From Acinetobacter junii CIP 64.5 (GTDB taxonomy: Bacteria > Pseudomonadota > Gammaproteobacteria > Pseudomonadales > Moraxellaceae): DNA of 64,000 nt. This document shows positions 16,940 through 26,239 of this stretch, piece after piece. The translations under genes and the position numbers were made by a program. The stretch is from NCBI RefSeq assembly GCF_000368765.1, contig NZ_KB849655.1, positions 519,080 through 583,079 on the forward strand, read 5' to 3'. Numbering within the stretch: position 1 is the first letter of the stretch; every line of letters starts with the position of its first letter. The notes beneath the pieces were generated by a model. That model saw only the letters and a list, made by a program, of their open reading frames with translations, was not told the DNA's origin and did no database searches.

Positions 16940-17644
16940 GTGTTAGATCCCATTCATATTCACCATTTACAGCAAAATTCGTGGTTTAGTCATCTTGCAG
17001 AGCCTTTCAAGCAGTTCATTTTGGATCATGGTAAGAAACTTATAATTGAAAAAAATGCCGCTGTGTTTAATGCTCAAGATCAATTCGATGGTGTGTATGG
17101 TGTTCTCGATGGCTCAATTAGTTTGGGTTACATAGACGTTAACGGTAATGAAGCAATTGCTGCTATCGCTGAACCAATCATGTGGTTTGGCGAGATTTCT
17201 CTCATAGACAAACAACCACGCTCTCATGATGCTATTGCATTGAAAAAAAGTGTTGTGCTTCAAATCCCAGCTCAACCTCTGAACGAGTTTTTATCTAAAA
17301 ATCCCTATTATTGGTATTTCTTTGCCCTACTGACCAGTCAAAAACTTCGCTATGTCTTTTTAGAGCAAATTGCAATTCAAACTCAAACGATCAGTCAGCG
17401 TCTTGCTCAACGCTTGTTATTTATATTAGAAGGTTACGGTAACCGCTCATCCATTCAAGATTTAAATATTCAAATCTCACAAGATCAACTTGCCAATATG
17501 CTGACAGTCTCTAGGCAAACTGTAAATCAAGAATTGAATGCTTTCGAAAAACAAGGAATCATTCAATTAGGCTTTAAAAAAATCATCGTTATAAATTTAG
17601 ATGGGTTGAGACATTTAGCTGCGGTGAATAATCTGAATGATTAA
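16940..17644 (+). CDS. Crp/Fnr-family transcriptional regulator
   Basis: The 234-residue protein has an N-terminal cyclic-nucleotide-binding fold (about residues 15-125) and a C-terminal winged helix-turn-helix whose recognition part is SQDQLANMLTVSRQTVNQELNAF (about 180-202). The phosphate-binding cassette region FGEISLIDKQPRSHD departs from the cAMP-binding consensus of Crp, and there are no Fnr-type cysteines, so the effector is unknown. The start codon is GTG at 16940, with AAAGGAAA upstream. It is divergent from the Mpo1-like gene, which may be a target. A second gene for true Crp (Vfr) is expected elsewhere. Confidence 0.9.
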   Translation: MLDPIHIHHLQQNSWFSHLAEPFKQFILDHGKKLIIEKNAAVFNAQDQFDGVYGVLDGSISLGYIDVNGNEAIAAIAEPIMWFGEISLIDKQPRSHDAIALKKSVVLQIPAQPLNEFLSKNPYYWYFFALLTSQKLRYVFLEQIAIQTQTISQRLAQRLLFILEGYGNRSSIQDLNIQISQDQLANMLTVSRQTVNQELNAFEKQGIIQLGFKKIIVINLDGLRHLAAVNNLND

Positions 17645-17743
17645 AAGTAAAATGTTTGTTTGATATCCCAGATTTATTTTTCTAATAATTAGCAATCTAA
17701 GAACCTGAAAATAAAAAATTTGAAAAATAGAAGCTACATAAAA

Positions 17744-17774
17744 CCTAAAGCGAAAATCGTATTCTCGCTTTAGG
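17744..17774 (-). terminator. Terminator of the lipoprotein gene
   Basis: CCTAAAGCGA and TCGCTTTAGG form a perfect 10-bp stem with an 11-base loop, followed on the minus strand by TTTT. It lies 14 bases beyond the stop codon. Confidence 0.8.
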
Positions 17775-17787
17775 AGCAAATTTGAAT

Positions 17788-18249
17788 TTACTTCGGTGAA
17801 GTATTACCTAATGCTGGATTGTCAATTGCATCCTTGCACTGGGCTTTATCGCGCTCATAATCTGATTGCTTCTGACCTGAGTTATTTGCATTGTCTTTAA
17901 CATCTCTAGCCCAACTATCTAGGCTTGTGAGCGCTTTACGACATAAAGCATATTTCCCTTCCGTCACAGAATCAGTCATTTTGACATTAATACGCCAATC
18001 TGTACTCAACTGACGGATAGGCTTTCTCACCTTCTCTTCGATATCAGTAACTTGCTTGTTATATACAAGTACATCTATCTCATTAATTAACTTCCAAGCA
18101 GCATTTGCATATGTTGTAGCGTCATTCGTTAATTTTGGAGCTGGTTTGATTTCAACCTTTTTCTCGCTTTCTCTGTTTGAGTTACCACATGCAGCTAAAA
18201 AAGGACAAATCATCAGTGCTGCTAAAAGATGAACTCTTGCATTTAACAT
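17788..18249 (-). CDS. Predicted lipoprotein of unknown function
   Basis: A 153-residue protein with a signal peptide ending in the lipobox LAAC (cysteine near residue 21). After acylation it would be anchored in the inner or outer membrane facing the periplasm. The mature part is charged and probably helical (KLINEIDVLVYNK, IEEKVRKPIRQLS) and has two more cysteines, in LCRKALTSL and KAQCKDAID, that could form a disulfide. No known domain is recognised. It is monocistronic. Confidence 0.75.
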   Translation of the reverse strand: MLNARVHLLAALMICPFLAACGNSNRESEKKVEIKPAPKLTNDATTYANAAWKLINEIDVLVYNKQVTDIEEKVRKPIRQLSTDWRINVKMTDSVTEGKYALCRKALTSLDSWARDVKDNANNSGQKQSDYERDKAQCKDAIDNPALGNTSPK

Positions 18250-18520
18250 ATCAATTCGCCGATGAAAAATTTGGTCTTTATGCTAGTCAATTTAGTCATA
18301 ATTCTCAACGGCTGTTGACACATTATCATGCAGCTATGACATTAATCGTTTTAGACTCAATAAAATCATTTAATTTATATAAATAGTTGTCTTTCCATCT
18401 TGGATAAAGAAACTTAAAGCCATTATTTGTCTAACAAAAACCTATTATTTTTGTTCCTAGCGAGCTTAATTCAACAAAAAGTTCTGCTATGCTTAAACAC
18501 AAATTACTCAGGATAGGATT

Positions 18521-19735
18521 ATGCGCATGAGCGTCACTCTTGGAACTCCACTTCAATCTTCTGCATTTAAGGTTTTACTGTTAGGTTCTGGAGAGCTAGG
18601 TAAAGAAGTTGTTATATCTTTACAACGTTTAGGTGTCGAAGTTCATGCTGCTGATCGTTACGACGATGCACCTGCTATGCAAGTTGCTCATTATTCATAT
18701 ACTTTGAATATGGCTGATCCTACCGAATTAAAACAACTGATTGAAACAATCAAACCTAATCTAATCGTCCCAGAAATTGAAGCAATTGCGACTGAAGTTC
18801 TCGTCGAAATCGAACAGTCTCAAACGGCAACGGTGATCCCATCAGCAAAAGCTGTAAACCTTACGATGAATCGTGAAGGTATTCGCCGTTTAGCTGCTGA
18901 AGAACTTGGTTTACCAACTTCTGCATATCGTTTCGCGAGTACTTTGGAAAGCTTCCGTGCTGCATGCGATGATATTGGTTATCCAAACTTTGTAAAACCT
19001 GTAATGTCATCTTCTGGCAAAGGTCAATCTCGAGTAAAAAACTTTGATGAAGTTGATGCAGCTTGGGATTATGCAATGCAAGGTGGTCGAGTTAATCAAG
19101 GCACGGTGATCATTGAGTCACAAATTGATTTTGATTTCGAAATTACCCTACTTACAGTTCGTGCTAAAAATCCTCAAACTGGTGAGATTGAAACACATTA
19201 CTGTGATCCAATTGGGCATCGCCAAGACGCTGGTGATTACGTAGAAAGCTGGCAACCTCAAGCAATGACTGCTGCAGCTTTACAAGAAGCAAAACGAATT
19301 GCTAATAAAGTTACGACTGCTTTGGGTGGTTGTGGTATTTTCGGTGTAGAGTTATTTATTAAAGGCGATAAAGTTTGGTTTAGTGAGGTATCGCCTCGTC
19401 CTCATGATACTGGATTAGTTACCCTCGCTTCTCAGTTCCAAAGTGAATTTGAACTTCATGCACGTGCGATTCTAGGATTACCAGTCAATACTGAACGCCA
19501 TAGTGTTGCTGCGAGTGCAGTGATTTATGCGGGTGTAGATGCAAAAAATCTTAGCTTTACTGGCTTGAATTTTGCTTTAGCAAACCCGAACACTGACTTG
19601 CGTTTGTTTGGTAAGCCTGAAGGTTTCAAACGCCGCCGTATGGGTGTTGCTACGGCACGTGCTGAAAATACAGACTTGGCTCGTGAACTGGCAAAACAAG
19701 CCGCAGATCAAGTGAATGTTCAAACCAACCTTTAA
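18521..19735 (+). CDS. purT: Formate-dependent phosphoribosylglycinamide formyltransferase
   Basis: The 404-residue ATP-grasp enzyme catalyses formyl transfer to glycinamide ribonucleotide using formate and ATP, the third step of de novo purine synthesis, in place of the folate-dependent PurN. The N-terminal domain has [12 protein letters not shown] and the substrate loop [15 protein letters not shown]; the ATP-grasp part shows [14 protein letters not shown], and the metal-binding region [14 protein letters not shown] is complete. AGGA lies seven bases before the ATG at 18521; ATG 18527 is an alternative. glnD follows 24 bases downstream, so the two may be co-transcribed. Confidence 0.96.
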   Translation: MRMSVTLGTPLQSSAFKVLLLGSGELGKEVVISLQRLGVEVHAADRYDDAPAMQVAHYSYTLNMADPTELKQLIETIKPNLIVPEIEAIATEVLVEIEQSQTATVIPSAKAVNLTMNREGIRRLAAEELGLPTSAYRFASTLESFRAACDDIGYPNFVKPVMSSSGKGQSRVKNFDEVDAAWDYAMQGGRVNQGTVIIESQIDFDFEITLLTVRAKNPQTGEIETHYCDPIGHRQDAGDYVESWQPQAMTAAALQEAKRIANKVTTALGGCGIFGVELFIKGDKVWFSEVSPRPHDTGLVTLASQFQSEFELHARAILGLPVNTERHSVAASAVIYAGVDAKNLSFTGLNFALANPNTDLRLFGKPEGFKRRRMGVATARAENTDLARELAKQAADQVNVQTNL

Positions 19736-19759
19736 CCTAAATTGAGTAGACCCATTTTC

Positions 19760-22426
19760 ATGATCAATACATCTCCATTGCTGAACTATGTCACCAGTCA
19801 TCATGATATTAAAGCTATTAACCAATGGCGAACCGATGTAGAAAAGCAATTACAAGAGAGTTATGAAAATGGGCAATCTATTCGTGAAGTTATTAAAGCT
19901 CGATCAAACTCTATTGATGAAGCATTGATTTTTTTATGGAATCATGCAGGTTTAGATCAAACGAATTTAGGTTTGTTCGCTGTAGGTGGATATGGTCGCC
20001 GCGAAATGCTGCCATATTCAGATACAGATATTATGATCTTGTCTGAGGATGAGATCAGTGAAGAACATGAAAAGCTTATTTCTTCTTTCATTTCCTCTTT
20101 ATGGGATGTTGGTAATTTTAAACCAGGTACCAGTGTACGCACGATTCAAAACTGTGTTGATCAAGCATCAAATGATTTAACAGTCGCTACTACCTTGATT
20201 GAAGCACGCTTGATCACAGGCAATGAAAACTTAGCAAAATGGCCACGTCGAATTGTCGCACAGACATGGACGGATAAAACCTTCTATGATGCGAAAATGG
20301 AAGAGCAAGCTAAGCGTTATGCTCAACACAATAATACTGAAAGCAATCTCGAACCAGATATTAAAAATGCGCCTGGCGGTATCCGTGACATCAATCAAAT
20401 TGGTTGGATTGCTAAACGCCATTTTCGTGTAAATCGTATTTATGATCTTGTGCATTTAGGCTTTATTACAGAATTTGAACTTGCAGTTTTAGAAGAAGCA
20501 GAGAGCTTCTTATGGGAAATTCGTAGCCATTTACATCGTTTAGCTAAACGTGATGAAAACAGACTTTTATTCGATCATCAAAGAGAAATAGCTGCTAAAT
20601 TCGGCTATGTTCGTGAAGAAGGTCAACCTGCCAACTATGGCGTTGAACAATTCATGAAACGTTACTATCGAACAGCACAGCAAGTTTCAACACTGAACGA
20701 AATGCTTTTAGCATATTTTAACGAGTCAGTGATTACCCCTCGATTACCAGACTATGAACGTCAAATCGAAGACATCAATGAACGTTTCAAAATCGTAGAT
20801 GGCAAACTTGCAGTACAGCACCACAAAGTTTTCTCTGAAGAGCCAAGTGCAATATTAGAGTTATTTTATTTACTCGCCAATCGTCCTGAAATAAAAGGGA
20901 TTCGTGCGCGTACATTACGACTACTTGTGCTCGCAGCTAAACGAATCGATCAACGCTTCCGCGATAATCCTGATCATCAAGCACTCTTTATGTCGATTAT
21001 TCGTTCACCCGATTTATATGACACTATGGTCGCGATGAAACGTTATGGCGTATTAGGTAATTACATCCCAGCTTTCGGTCAAATTACTGGGCTGATGCAA
21101 TATGATCTTTTCCATATTTATACAGTCGATGCTCACACTTTATTACTGCTGCGTAACCTAAGTCGTTTTAAAGAGCCTGAATTTGCGAAAGAGTTTCCTG
21201 TAGTGAGTTCAGTGTTCCAACGTATTTCACGTCACGACATCGTTTATCTTGCTGCAATCTTCCATGATATTGCCAAGGGTCGTGGCGGTGATCACAGTGA
21301 ACTCGGTGCTTTGGATGCCATTGAATTCTGTCGAACACACGGATTTACTGAACGTGAATGTAAACTTGTGGCATGGTTAATCAACAATCACTTACTGATG
21401 TCACTCACTGCTCAGAAAAAAGATATTTCTGACCCTGATGAAGTGAAGGAATTCGCTGAAAAAGTTGGTGATATGGAGCATCTTGATTATCTATACACCC
21501 TTACGGTTGCAGATATCAATGCGACAAATCCAAAACTGTGGAATACATGGCGCGCTTCATTAATGCGCCAGTTATATACCTATGCACGTGATGTGATTCG
21601 TTCAGGTCTAGGTCGACCAGTTGATTATCAAATGCTGATTGAAGATACCAAGTTCGCTGCAAGTGAATTGTTAGTGAATGATTTTTCACTCGCTGAAGTA
21701 GAAAAGGTTTGGCAAGAACTTGGCGATGAATACTTTGTAAAAGAATCTGCAAATGAAATCGCTTGGCATACTCAAGCTATATTACAGCACGGCGATAACC
21801 CTGCTCCGTTGGTATTGTTACGTGCTCACCGCAATGCTGCACAAGATGCAGTACAAATTTTTATTTATACCCGTGATCAACCAAACCTATTTGCCACAAC
21901 CGTAGCCGTACTAGATCGTATGAACCTTGATGTTCAAGACGCCCGAATTATTACGGCAAGTACTGCTTTTAGTCTAGACACATATTTAGTCTTAGATCGT
22001 TTTGGCACCTTACTGACTGACCCAGAACGGGAACGAAAAGTGAAATTGGCATTGGTTGAAGCACTTAGCCATCCTGACCAATACCCTGGTATCATGCAAC
22101 GTCGTATACCAAGACATTTGCGCCATTTCGATGTTCAGAACACTGTCGATATCGCACTAAACCCTGCTTTACAACAGCATATGGTTGAAATATCGACACT
22201 TGACCAACCCGGTTTACTTGCACGTATTGGCGCTCTCTTCATGCTACAAGGTTTAGATATCCACTCAGCGAGGATTGCTACCCTAGGTGAACGTGCTGAA
22301 GATATTTTCTTTGTGACCAAAAAAAATGGTGTGTTGTTAACTGATGAAGAGGTCAAACTCTTTGCTGAGACACTGAAAGCGGCTCTTGATGAAGCATCAA
22401 ACCAAATTTGTAATCCACCCTCTTAA
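19760..22426 (+). CDS. glnD: [Protein-PII] uridylyltransferase/uridylyl-removing enzyme
   Basis: The 888-residue protein is the nitrogen sensor that uridylylates PII when glutamine is low and removes UMP when it is high. Domains in order: nucleotidyltransferase with [16 protein letters not shown] (about residues 76-91), the GlnD helical linker, an HD domain ([14 protein letters not shown], near 503) for the removing activity, and two C-terminal ACT domains ([17 protein letters not shown] and [18 protein letters not shown]) that bind glutamine. The ATG at 19760 is preferred to the TTG at 19742, since it gives the normal length. dapC follows after 25 bases, an arrangement also seen in pseudomonads. 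Confidence 0.96.
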   Translation: MINTSPLLNYVTSHHDIKAINQWRTDVEKQLQESYENGQSIREVIKARSNSIDEALIFLWNHAGLDQTNLGLFAVGGYGRREMLPYSDTDIMILSEDEISEEHEKLISSFISSLWDVGNFKPGTSVRTIQNCVDQASNDLTVATTLIEARLITGNENLAKWPRRIVAQTWTDKTFYDAKMEEQAKRYAQHNNTESNLEPDIKNAPGGIRDINQIGWIAKRHFRVNRIYDLVHLGFITEFELAVLEEAESFLWEIRSHLHRLAKRDENRLLFDHQREIAAKFGYVREEGQPANYGVEQFMKRYYRTAQQVSTLNEMLLAYFNESVITPRLPDYERQIEDINERFKIVDGKLAVQHHKVFSEEPSAILELFYLLANRPEIKGIRARTLRLLVLAAKRIDQRFRDNPDHQALFMSIIRSPDLYDTMVAMKRYGVLGNYIPAFGQITGLMQYDLFHIYTVDAHTLLLLRNLSRFKEPEFAKEFPVVSSVFQRISRHDIVYLAAIFHDIAKGRGGDHSELGALDAIEFCRTHGFTERECKLVAWLINNHLLMSLTAQKKDISDPDEVKEFAEKVGDMEHLDYLYTLTVADINATNPKLWNTWRASLMRQLYTYARDVIRSGLGRPVDYQMLIEDTKFAASELLVNDFSLAEVEKVWQELGDEYFVKESANEIAWHTQAILQHGDNPAPLVLLRAHRNAAQDAVQIFIYTRDQPNLFATTVAVLDRMNLDVQDARIITASTAFSLDTYLVLDRFGTLLTDPERERKVKLALVEALSHPDQYPGIMQRRIPRHLRHFDVQNTVDIALNPALQQHMVEISTLDQPGLLARIGALFMLQGLDIHSARIATLGERAEDIFFVTKKNGVLLTDEEVKLFAETLKAALDEASNQICNPPS

Positions 22427-22451
22427 TTTTTATTGTTCGGTAACTGTTTAA

Positions 22452-23621
22452 ATGAACTCTAGCTTGTCTTTATTGCATCCGTATCCTTTTGAAAAGTTAA
22501 ATCAACTTTTTAAAAATGTGCAACCAGCCAATTTACCTTTGATTCCATTGTCTATTGGTGAACCGAAACATCCTGCACCTGAGTTCGTTAAACAAGCAAT
22601 TATTGAAAACTTTGCACATTTATCAACCTACCCAAACAGTAAGGGCTTACCTGAGCTGCGCCAAAGTATTGCACAATGGCTTACAAATCGCTTTTCACTG
22701 AATCAAATCAGTGCAGAAGAACATATTTTGCCTGTTTCTGGCACACGTGAAGGAATCTTTTCTTTTGTACAAGCTTTAATTAAAAGAGAAGATGCACCTT
22801 ATATTGTGATGCCAAACCCTTTTTATCAGATTTATGAGGGTGCTGCGTTACTTGCTGGTGCAAAACCATATTTCATCAACTGTACAGAAGAAAATGGTTA
22901 TTTAGGCGATTTTGATGCTGTACCTGCAGAAGTTTGGGAAAAAACAGCTTTATTGTTTGTATGTACACCAGGAAATCCAACTGGAACCGTACTCTCAAAA
23001 GAACAATTTAAGAAGCTAATCGCACTGTCTGATCAATATGGTTTTGTTATTGCTTCTGATGAATGTTATTCAGAACTTTGGTTTGACCAAGCACCAATTG
23101 GCCTTTTAGAAGTCTGCGCTGAAATTGGACGTGATGACTATAAGAATTGCATCGTATTTCATTCACTTTCAAAACGTTCAAACCTTCCAGGTATGCGTTC
23201 TGGTTTCGTTGCAGGCGACGCAGCATTATTAAAACCTTATTTACAGTATCGTACCTATCATGGCGCAGCAATGCCTGTTCAACATCAGCTTGCATCAATT
23301 TCAGCATGGAATGATGAAGCACATGTGGAAGAAAACCGCCAACAATATCGTGCGAAATTTGAATTATTCCAAAGCGAATTTGGTCATTTATTACCACTAC
23401 AAAAGCCAGATGCTGGATTCTACTATTGGTTAAAAGTTGACAATGATGAAACTTTTGCTCAAATGCTTATGGAAAAAGCACATATCAAAGTTCTTCCAGG
23501 TCGCTATTTATCTCGTGATACTGAACAAGGCAATCCAGGCGAAGGTCACGTACGCATGGCTTTAGTTGCTGATCTCGCTCAATGTGAAGAAGTGGTTAAA
23601 CGCTTAAAAGCAATTCTTTAA
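22452..23621 (+). CDS. dapC: Succinyldiaminopimelate transaminase
   Basis: A 389-residue fold-type I aminotransferase. The PLP-binding lysine is K241 in FHSLSKRSNLPGMRSGF, with the family blocks LSIGEPKHPAP, TYPNSKGLPELR, CTPGNPTGTV and ASDECYSELW. The sequence matches the DapC group, which makes N-succinyl-LL-2,6-diaminopimelate for lysine and peptidoglycan synthesis. Its position directly after glnD supports this assignment over other class I transaminases. It ends at a strong convergent hairpin shared with the LysE-type gene. Confidence 0.92.
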   Translation: MNSSLSLLHPYPFEKLNQLFKNVQPANLPLIPLSIGEPKHPAPEFVKQAIIENFAHLSTYPNSKGLPELRQSIAQWLTNRFSLNQISAEEHILPVSGTREGIFSFVQALIKREDAPYIVMPNPFYQIYEGAALLAGAKPYFINCTEENGYLGDFDAVPAEVWEKTALLFVCTPGNPTGTVLSKEQFKKLIALSDQYGFVIASDECYSELWFDQAPIGLLEVCAEIGRDDYKNCIVFHSLSKRSNLPGMRSGFVAGDAALLKPYLQYRTYHGAAMPVQHQLASISAWNDEAHVEENRQQYRAKFELFQSEFGHLLPLQKPDAGFYYWLKVDNDETFAQMLMEKAHIKVLPGRYLSRDTEQGNPGEGHVRMALVADLAQCEEVVKRLKAIL

Positions 23622-23631
23622 ATACAATGAG

Positions 23632-23669
23632 TTCGGAATCTGTAAGTGATTTTTATTACAGATTCCGAA
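23632..23669. terminator. Convergent terminator between dapC and the LysE-type gene
   Basis: TTCGGAATCTGTAA and TTACAGATTCCGAA are perfect 14-base inverted repeats with a 10-base loop, midway between two convergent genes. T-rich tails are weak on both strands, so termination may depend mainly on the stem. Confidence 0.6.
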
Positions 23670-23676
23670 ATAAAAC

Positions 23677-24300
23677 TTAAACCTGACCAATAATTAGAAT
23701 TGTGGCTATCAAAACCATCAACGTACCTGAAATTCGACTTACCACCCTAACCGCATAGGGTCTAGTACTTAATAGTTTCTTTGCTGCCAATCCAACCAAT
23801 ACATAAACAATCGCGCAACTAATTAAATGAATAATACCTAAAGAAAGGATCTGAGCTGTAGCTGAAAACTGCAAGTTTGGGTGAATAAATGGCGGCAATA
23901 ATGCAAAAAAGAGCAATAAAACTTTTGGATTTAAACCACTAATTCCCACACCTTTAACGAACCAAGACTTTGCTGAATCAAACGTAGATGTCTGCTGTTC
24001 AGTACTTGAGATAGTAGCTGGTCGGATCAACAAGCTTATACCCATCCACAGTAAATAACATGCGCCAACAATCGTTAAAGATGTCAATAAAATTGGATAA
24101 TGACTAACTAAAGCACCTACTCCAGCCGCAACACACAAAATCGCTAAAAAATGCCCCAGTACAAGCCCTGAAACAGCTGTAACAATAAACTTCCCTTTTA
24201 TTCCCGCCAATATTGCATACGCCCAGTCAGCACCAGGTGTTAAAACAAACAAGATTGAAACACACCAAAAGGCAATAATTACATTTAAATCCATATCCAT
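23677..24300 (-). CDS. LysE/RhtB-family amino-acid exporter
   Basis: The 207-residue inner-membrane protein has about six transmembrane helices and the family signature LTPGADWAYAI near residues 20-30, followed by GLVLGHFLAILCVAAGVGAL and GISGLNPKVLLLFFALLPPF. LysE/RhtB proteins export amino acids or derivatives using the proton gradient. It is divergently transcribed from an Lrp/AsnC-type gene, with palindromes in between, so the regulator probably controls export in response to its own amino-acid ligand. The substrate cannot be inferred. Confidence 0.92.
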   Translation of the reverse strand: MDMDLNVIIAFWCVSILFVLTPGADWAYAILAGIKGKFIVTAVSGLVLGHFLAILCVAAGVGALVSHYPILLTSLTIVGACYLLWMGISLLIRPATISSTEQQTSTFDSAKSWFVKGVGISGLNPKVLLLFFALLPPFIHPNLQFSATAQILSLGIIHLISCAIVYVLVGLAAKKLLSTRPYAVRVVSRISGTLMVLIATILIIGQV

Positions 24301-24310
24301 AACTCTATTT

Positions 24311-24362
24311 ATTTCAATACACTACGATTGAAATGAATTTTTATTTCAACCATGTGTTGAAA
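24311..24362. promoter_or_regulatory. Two palindromic operators between lysE-type and lrp-type genes
   Basis: ATTTCAAT-n8-ATTGAAAT (24311-24334) and TTTCAAC-n5-GTTGAAA (24344-24362) are both perfect inverted repeats and share the half-site TTTCAAy/rTTGAAA. Their centres are 30 to 31 bases apart, about three helical turns. The placement between a divergent exporter and an Lrp-type regulator makes them likely binding sites of that regulator. Confidence 0.65.
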
Positions 24363-24449
24363 AATCTATTGGAGAGAATATGCTTAAATGGTTAAAATGT
24401 TTTCCTAATTAATTTCTTTTATTTCTATTTATTCAGGAGATTCTTCTAA

Positions 24450-24902
24450 ATGGATCGCACAGATAAGAAAATTCTTGCTGAATTACAAAAAAATGGGCGA
24501 CTATCTATCACAGAACTCGCTGAAAAAGTAGGTCTAAGCTTATCTCCTTGCCATCGTAGAGTAAAGGCTCTGGAAGAATCAGGTGTAATCAAAGGCTATC
24601 ATGCGGATTTGGAAGCATCTCAAATTGGATTTAATTTCTCAGCTATCATTTTTGTGACACTTAAAGATGGAGATAAAAGCGCACTATCTCAATTTGAAGA
24701 AAAAGTCAGTGAAATAGCCAACGTTATTCAAGCACAACGTCTGTTTGGTAATCCTGATTATCTTCTCCATGTGGTTGCCAAAGATCTAGCAAGTTTTCAG
24801 AAACTCTATGATGATAGTTTATCGGCATTACCAAATGTGCAACGACTCACCTCAACGATTGTGATGAAAAATGTGGTGATCAACCGCTTATTACCTCTTT
24901 AA
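24450..24902 (+). CDS. Lrp/AsnC-family regulator, divergent from LysE-type exporter
   Basis: This 150-residue regulator has the N-terminal winged helix-turn-helix (DRTDKKILAELQKNGRLSITELAEKVGLSLSPCHRRVKAL, given here as residues 2-41) and a C-terminal RAM domain (about 65-145). It is of standard length. GGAG lies 10 bases before the ATG. The family genetically linked to LysE-type exporters usually activates or derepresses export when its amino-acid ligand accumulates. It is clearly a different protein from the Lrp-type regulator at 5828-6310. Confidence 0.93.
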   Translation: MDRTDKKILAELQKNGRLSITELAEKVGLSLSPCHRRVKALEESGVIKGYHADLEASQIGFNFSAIIFVTLKDGDKSALSQFEEKVSEIANVIQAQRLFGNPDYLLHVVAKDLASFQKLYDDSLSALPNVQRLTSTIVMKNVVINRLLPL

Positions 24903-24986
24903 ATATTCATAATATGTAGCCGCTTTCAATTCATTAGTCTCCCAACATATAGTGTATTTAAAAGCTATTCATCTATCTATTAACTA

Positions 24987-25017
24987 TTGACCATCTGTTG
25001 AAATGTTCGTCTATACT
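24987..25017 (+). promoter_or_regulatory. Candidate promoter of the RND efflux operon
   Basis: TTGACC (24987-24992) and TATACT (25012-25017) lie 31 bases before the start codon. The spacer is 19 bases, two longer than optimal, as is often seen in regulated promoters that need DNA distortion by an activator. No regulator gene is adjacent except the Lrp-type gene ending at 24902. Confidence 0.35.
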
Positions 25018-25047
25018 TAGGCATCAAAATTTGGTGACTATGGAAAG

Positions 25048-26238
25048 ATGGCTCCTCAAACTTCACAAAATACAAAGAAAAAGGTTTGGTTGATTGCTGC
25101 AATCATTATTGTACTTATGACTGTTGCATTTTTTATGTGGAAAACGAGTTCAAGTAAAAACTCAGATACAGATGATAAGCAAAAAAATGCTCAAACAAAC
25201 ACTCAAAAAGCTGCACTGACCGTAACAGTAGTTTCACCTGAACAACAAAACTGGAAACAAGTTTTTACTGCGAATGGAAATATTGCAGCTTGGCAAGAAG
25301 TTGTAATTAGCAGTGAGCTATCTGGACAGCGATTAACACGTGTGAATGTAAATGTCGGTGATGAAGTAAAACGTGGTCAAATTTTAGCTGAAATTAATAG
25401 TGAAACTATTCGTGCTGATTTAGCGGCAGCAAAAGCAAGCTATGCAGAAGCTCAAGCTGTCTTGGCTGATGCAATTACCAATAATAAGCGCATTCAGCAG
25501 TTAAAAAATACTGGTGCTATTTCAGCTCAAGAATCAACACAATATCAAACATCACAAGCAACAGCTCAAGCACGTTTAGATGCAGCAAAAGCACAAATTG
25601 AAAGTAATCAACTGCGCTTAGCCCAAACACAAGTCGTTTCTCCTGACAACGGTGTCATTTCTGCTAGAACTGCAACCGTTGGCTCTTTAGCACAAACAGG
25701 TCAAGAATTATTCCGCTTGATTAGAGATCATCGCTTGGAGTGGAGAGCTGAAGTTACAACAACAGATTTATACAAACTTCAACAAGGCATGACTGCTCAC
25801 GTTATTTCACCTGATCCTTCACAACCCAAAGTGACAGGTCAAGTTAGAATGATTGCACCAGTAATTGATCCTCAAACACGTTATGGTTTGGTATATGTTG
25901 ATTTACCAACAACTCAAGCAATTCGTATGGGAATGTTTGTAAAGGGAGAGTTTGATCTAGGTGAAAAAACAGCAATCACCATTCCTCAGACCGCTCTACT
26001 GCTCCGTGATGGATTTTCCTATGTTTTTGTACTTGATCAAAACAACCGTGTAACACAGAAAAAAGTAACAACAGGACGTCGACAAAATGATCGAGTTGAA
26101 ATCTTAGACCTCCCGTTAAATGTAAAAGTGGTTTCTTCTGGTACAGGTTTCTTGACCGATGGTGATTTAGTGAATGTTGCGCAAGCAATTCCTGAAACGC
26201 CACTTACTCAAAAGCTTGTAAAATCGCAGGAGAAATAA
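25048..26238 (+). CDS. RND efflux periplasmic adaptor (membrane fusion protein)
   Basis: The 396-residue protein has an N-terminal hydrophobic anchor (about residues 11-27, VWLIAAIIIVLMTVAFF) without a lipobox, so it is anchored by an uncleaved helix. Then come the lipoyl-type half motif VNVGDEVKRGQILAEIN, a helical hairpin (about 115-180, rich in Ala, Gln and Glu), the second lipoyl half VVSPDNGVISARTATVGS, a beta-barrel and a membrane-proximal domain. It links the RND pump to an outer-membrane channel. The pump gene begins 1 base after its stop codon. No outer-membrane channel gene is present, so a shared TolC-type protein must be used. Confidence 0.93.
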   Translation: MAPQTSQNTKKKVWLIAAIIIVLMTVAFFMWKTSSSKNSDTDDKQKNAQTNTQKAALTVTVVSPEQQNWKQVFTANGNIAAWQEVVISSELSGQRLTRVNVNVGDEVKRGQILAEINSETIRADLAAAKASYAEAQAVLADAITNNKRIQQLKNTGAISAQESTQYQTSQATAQARLDAAKAQIESNQLRLAQTQVVSPDNGVISARTATVGSLAQTGQELFRLIRDHRLEWRAEVTTTDLYKLQQGMTAHVISPDPSQPKVTGQVRMIAPVIDPQTRYGLVYVDLPTTQAIRMGMFVKGEFDLGEKTAITIPQTALLLRDGFSYVFVLDQNNRVTQKKVTTGRRQNDRVEILDLPLNVKVVSSGTGFLTDGDLVNVAQAIPETPLTQKLVKSQEK

Positions 26239-26239
26239 A

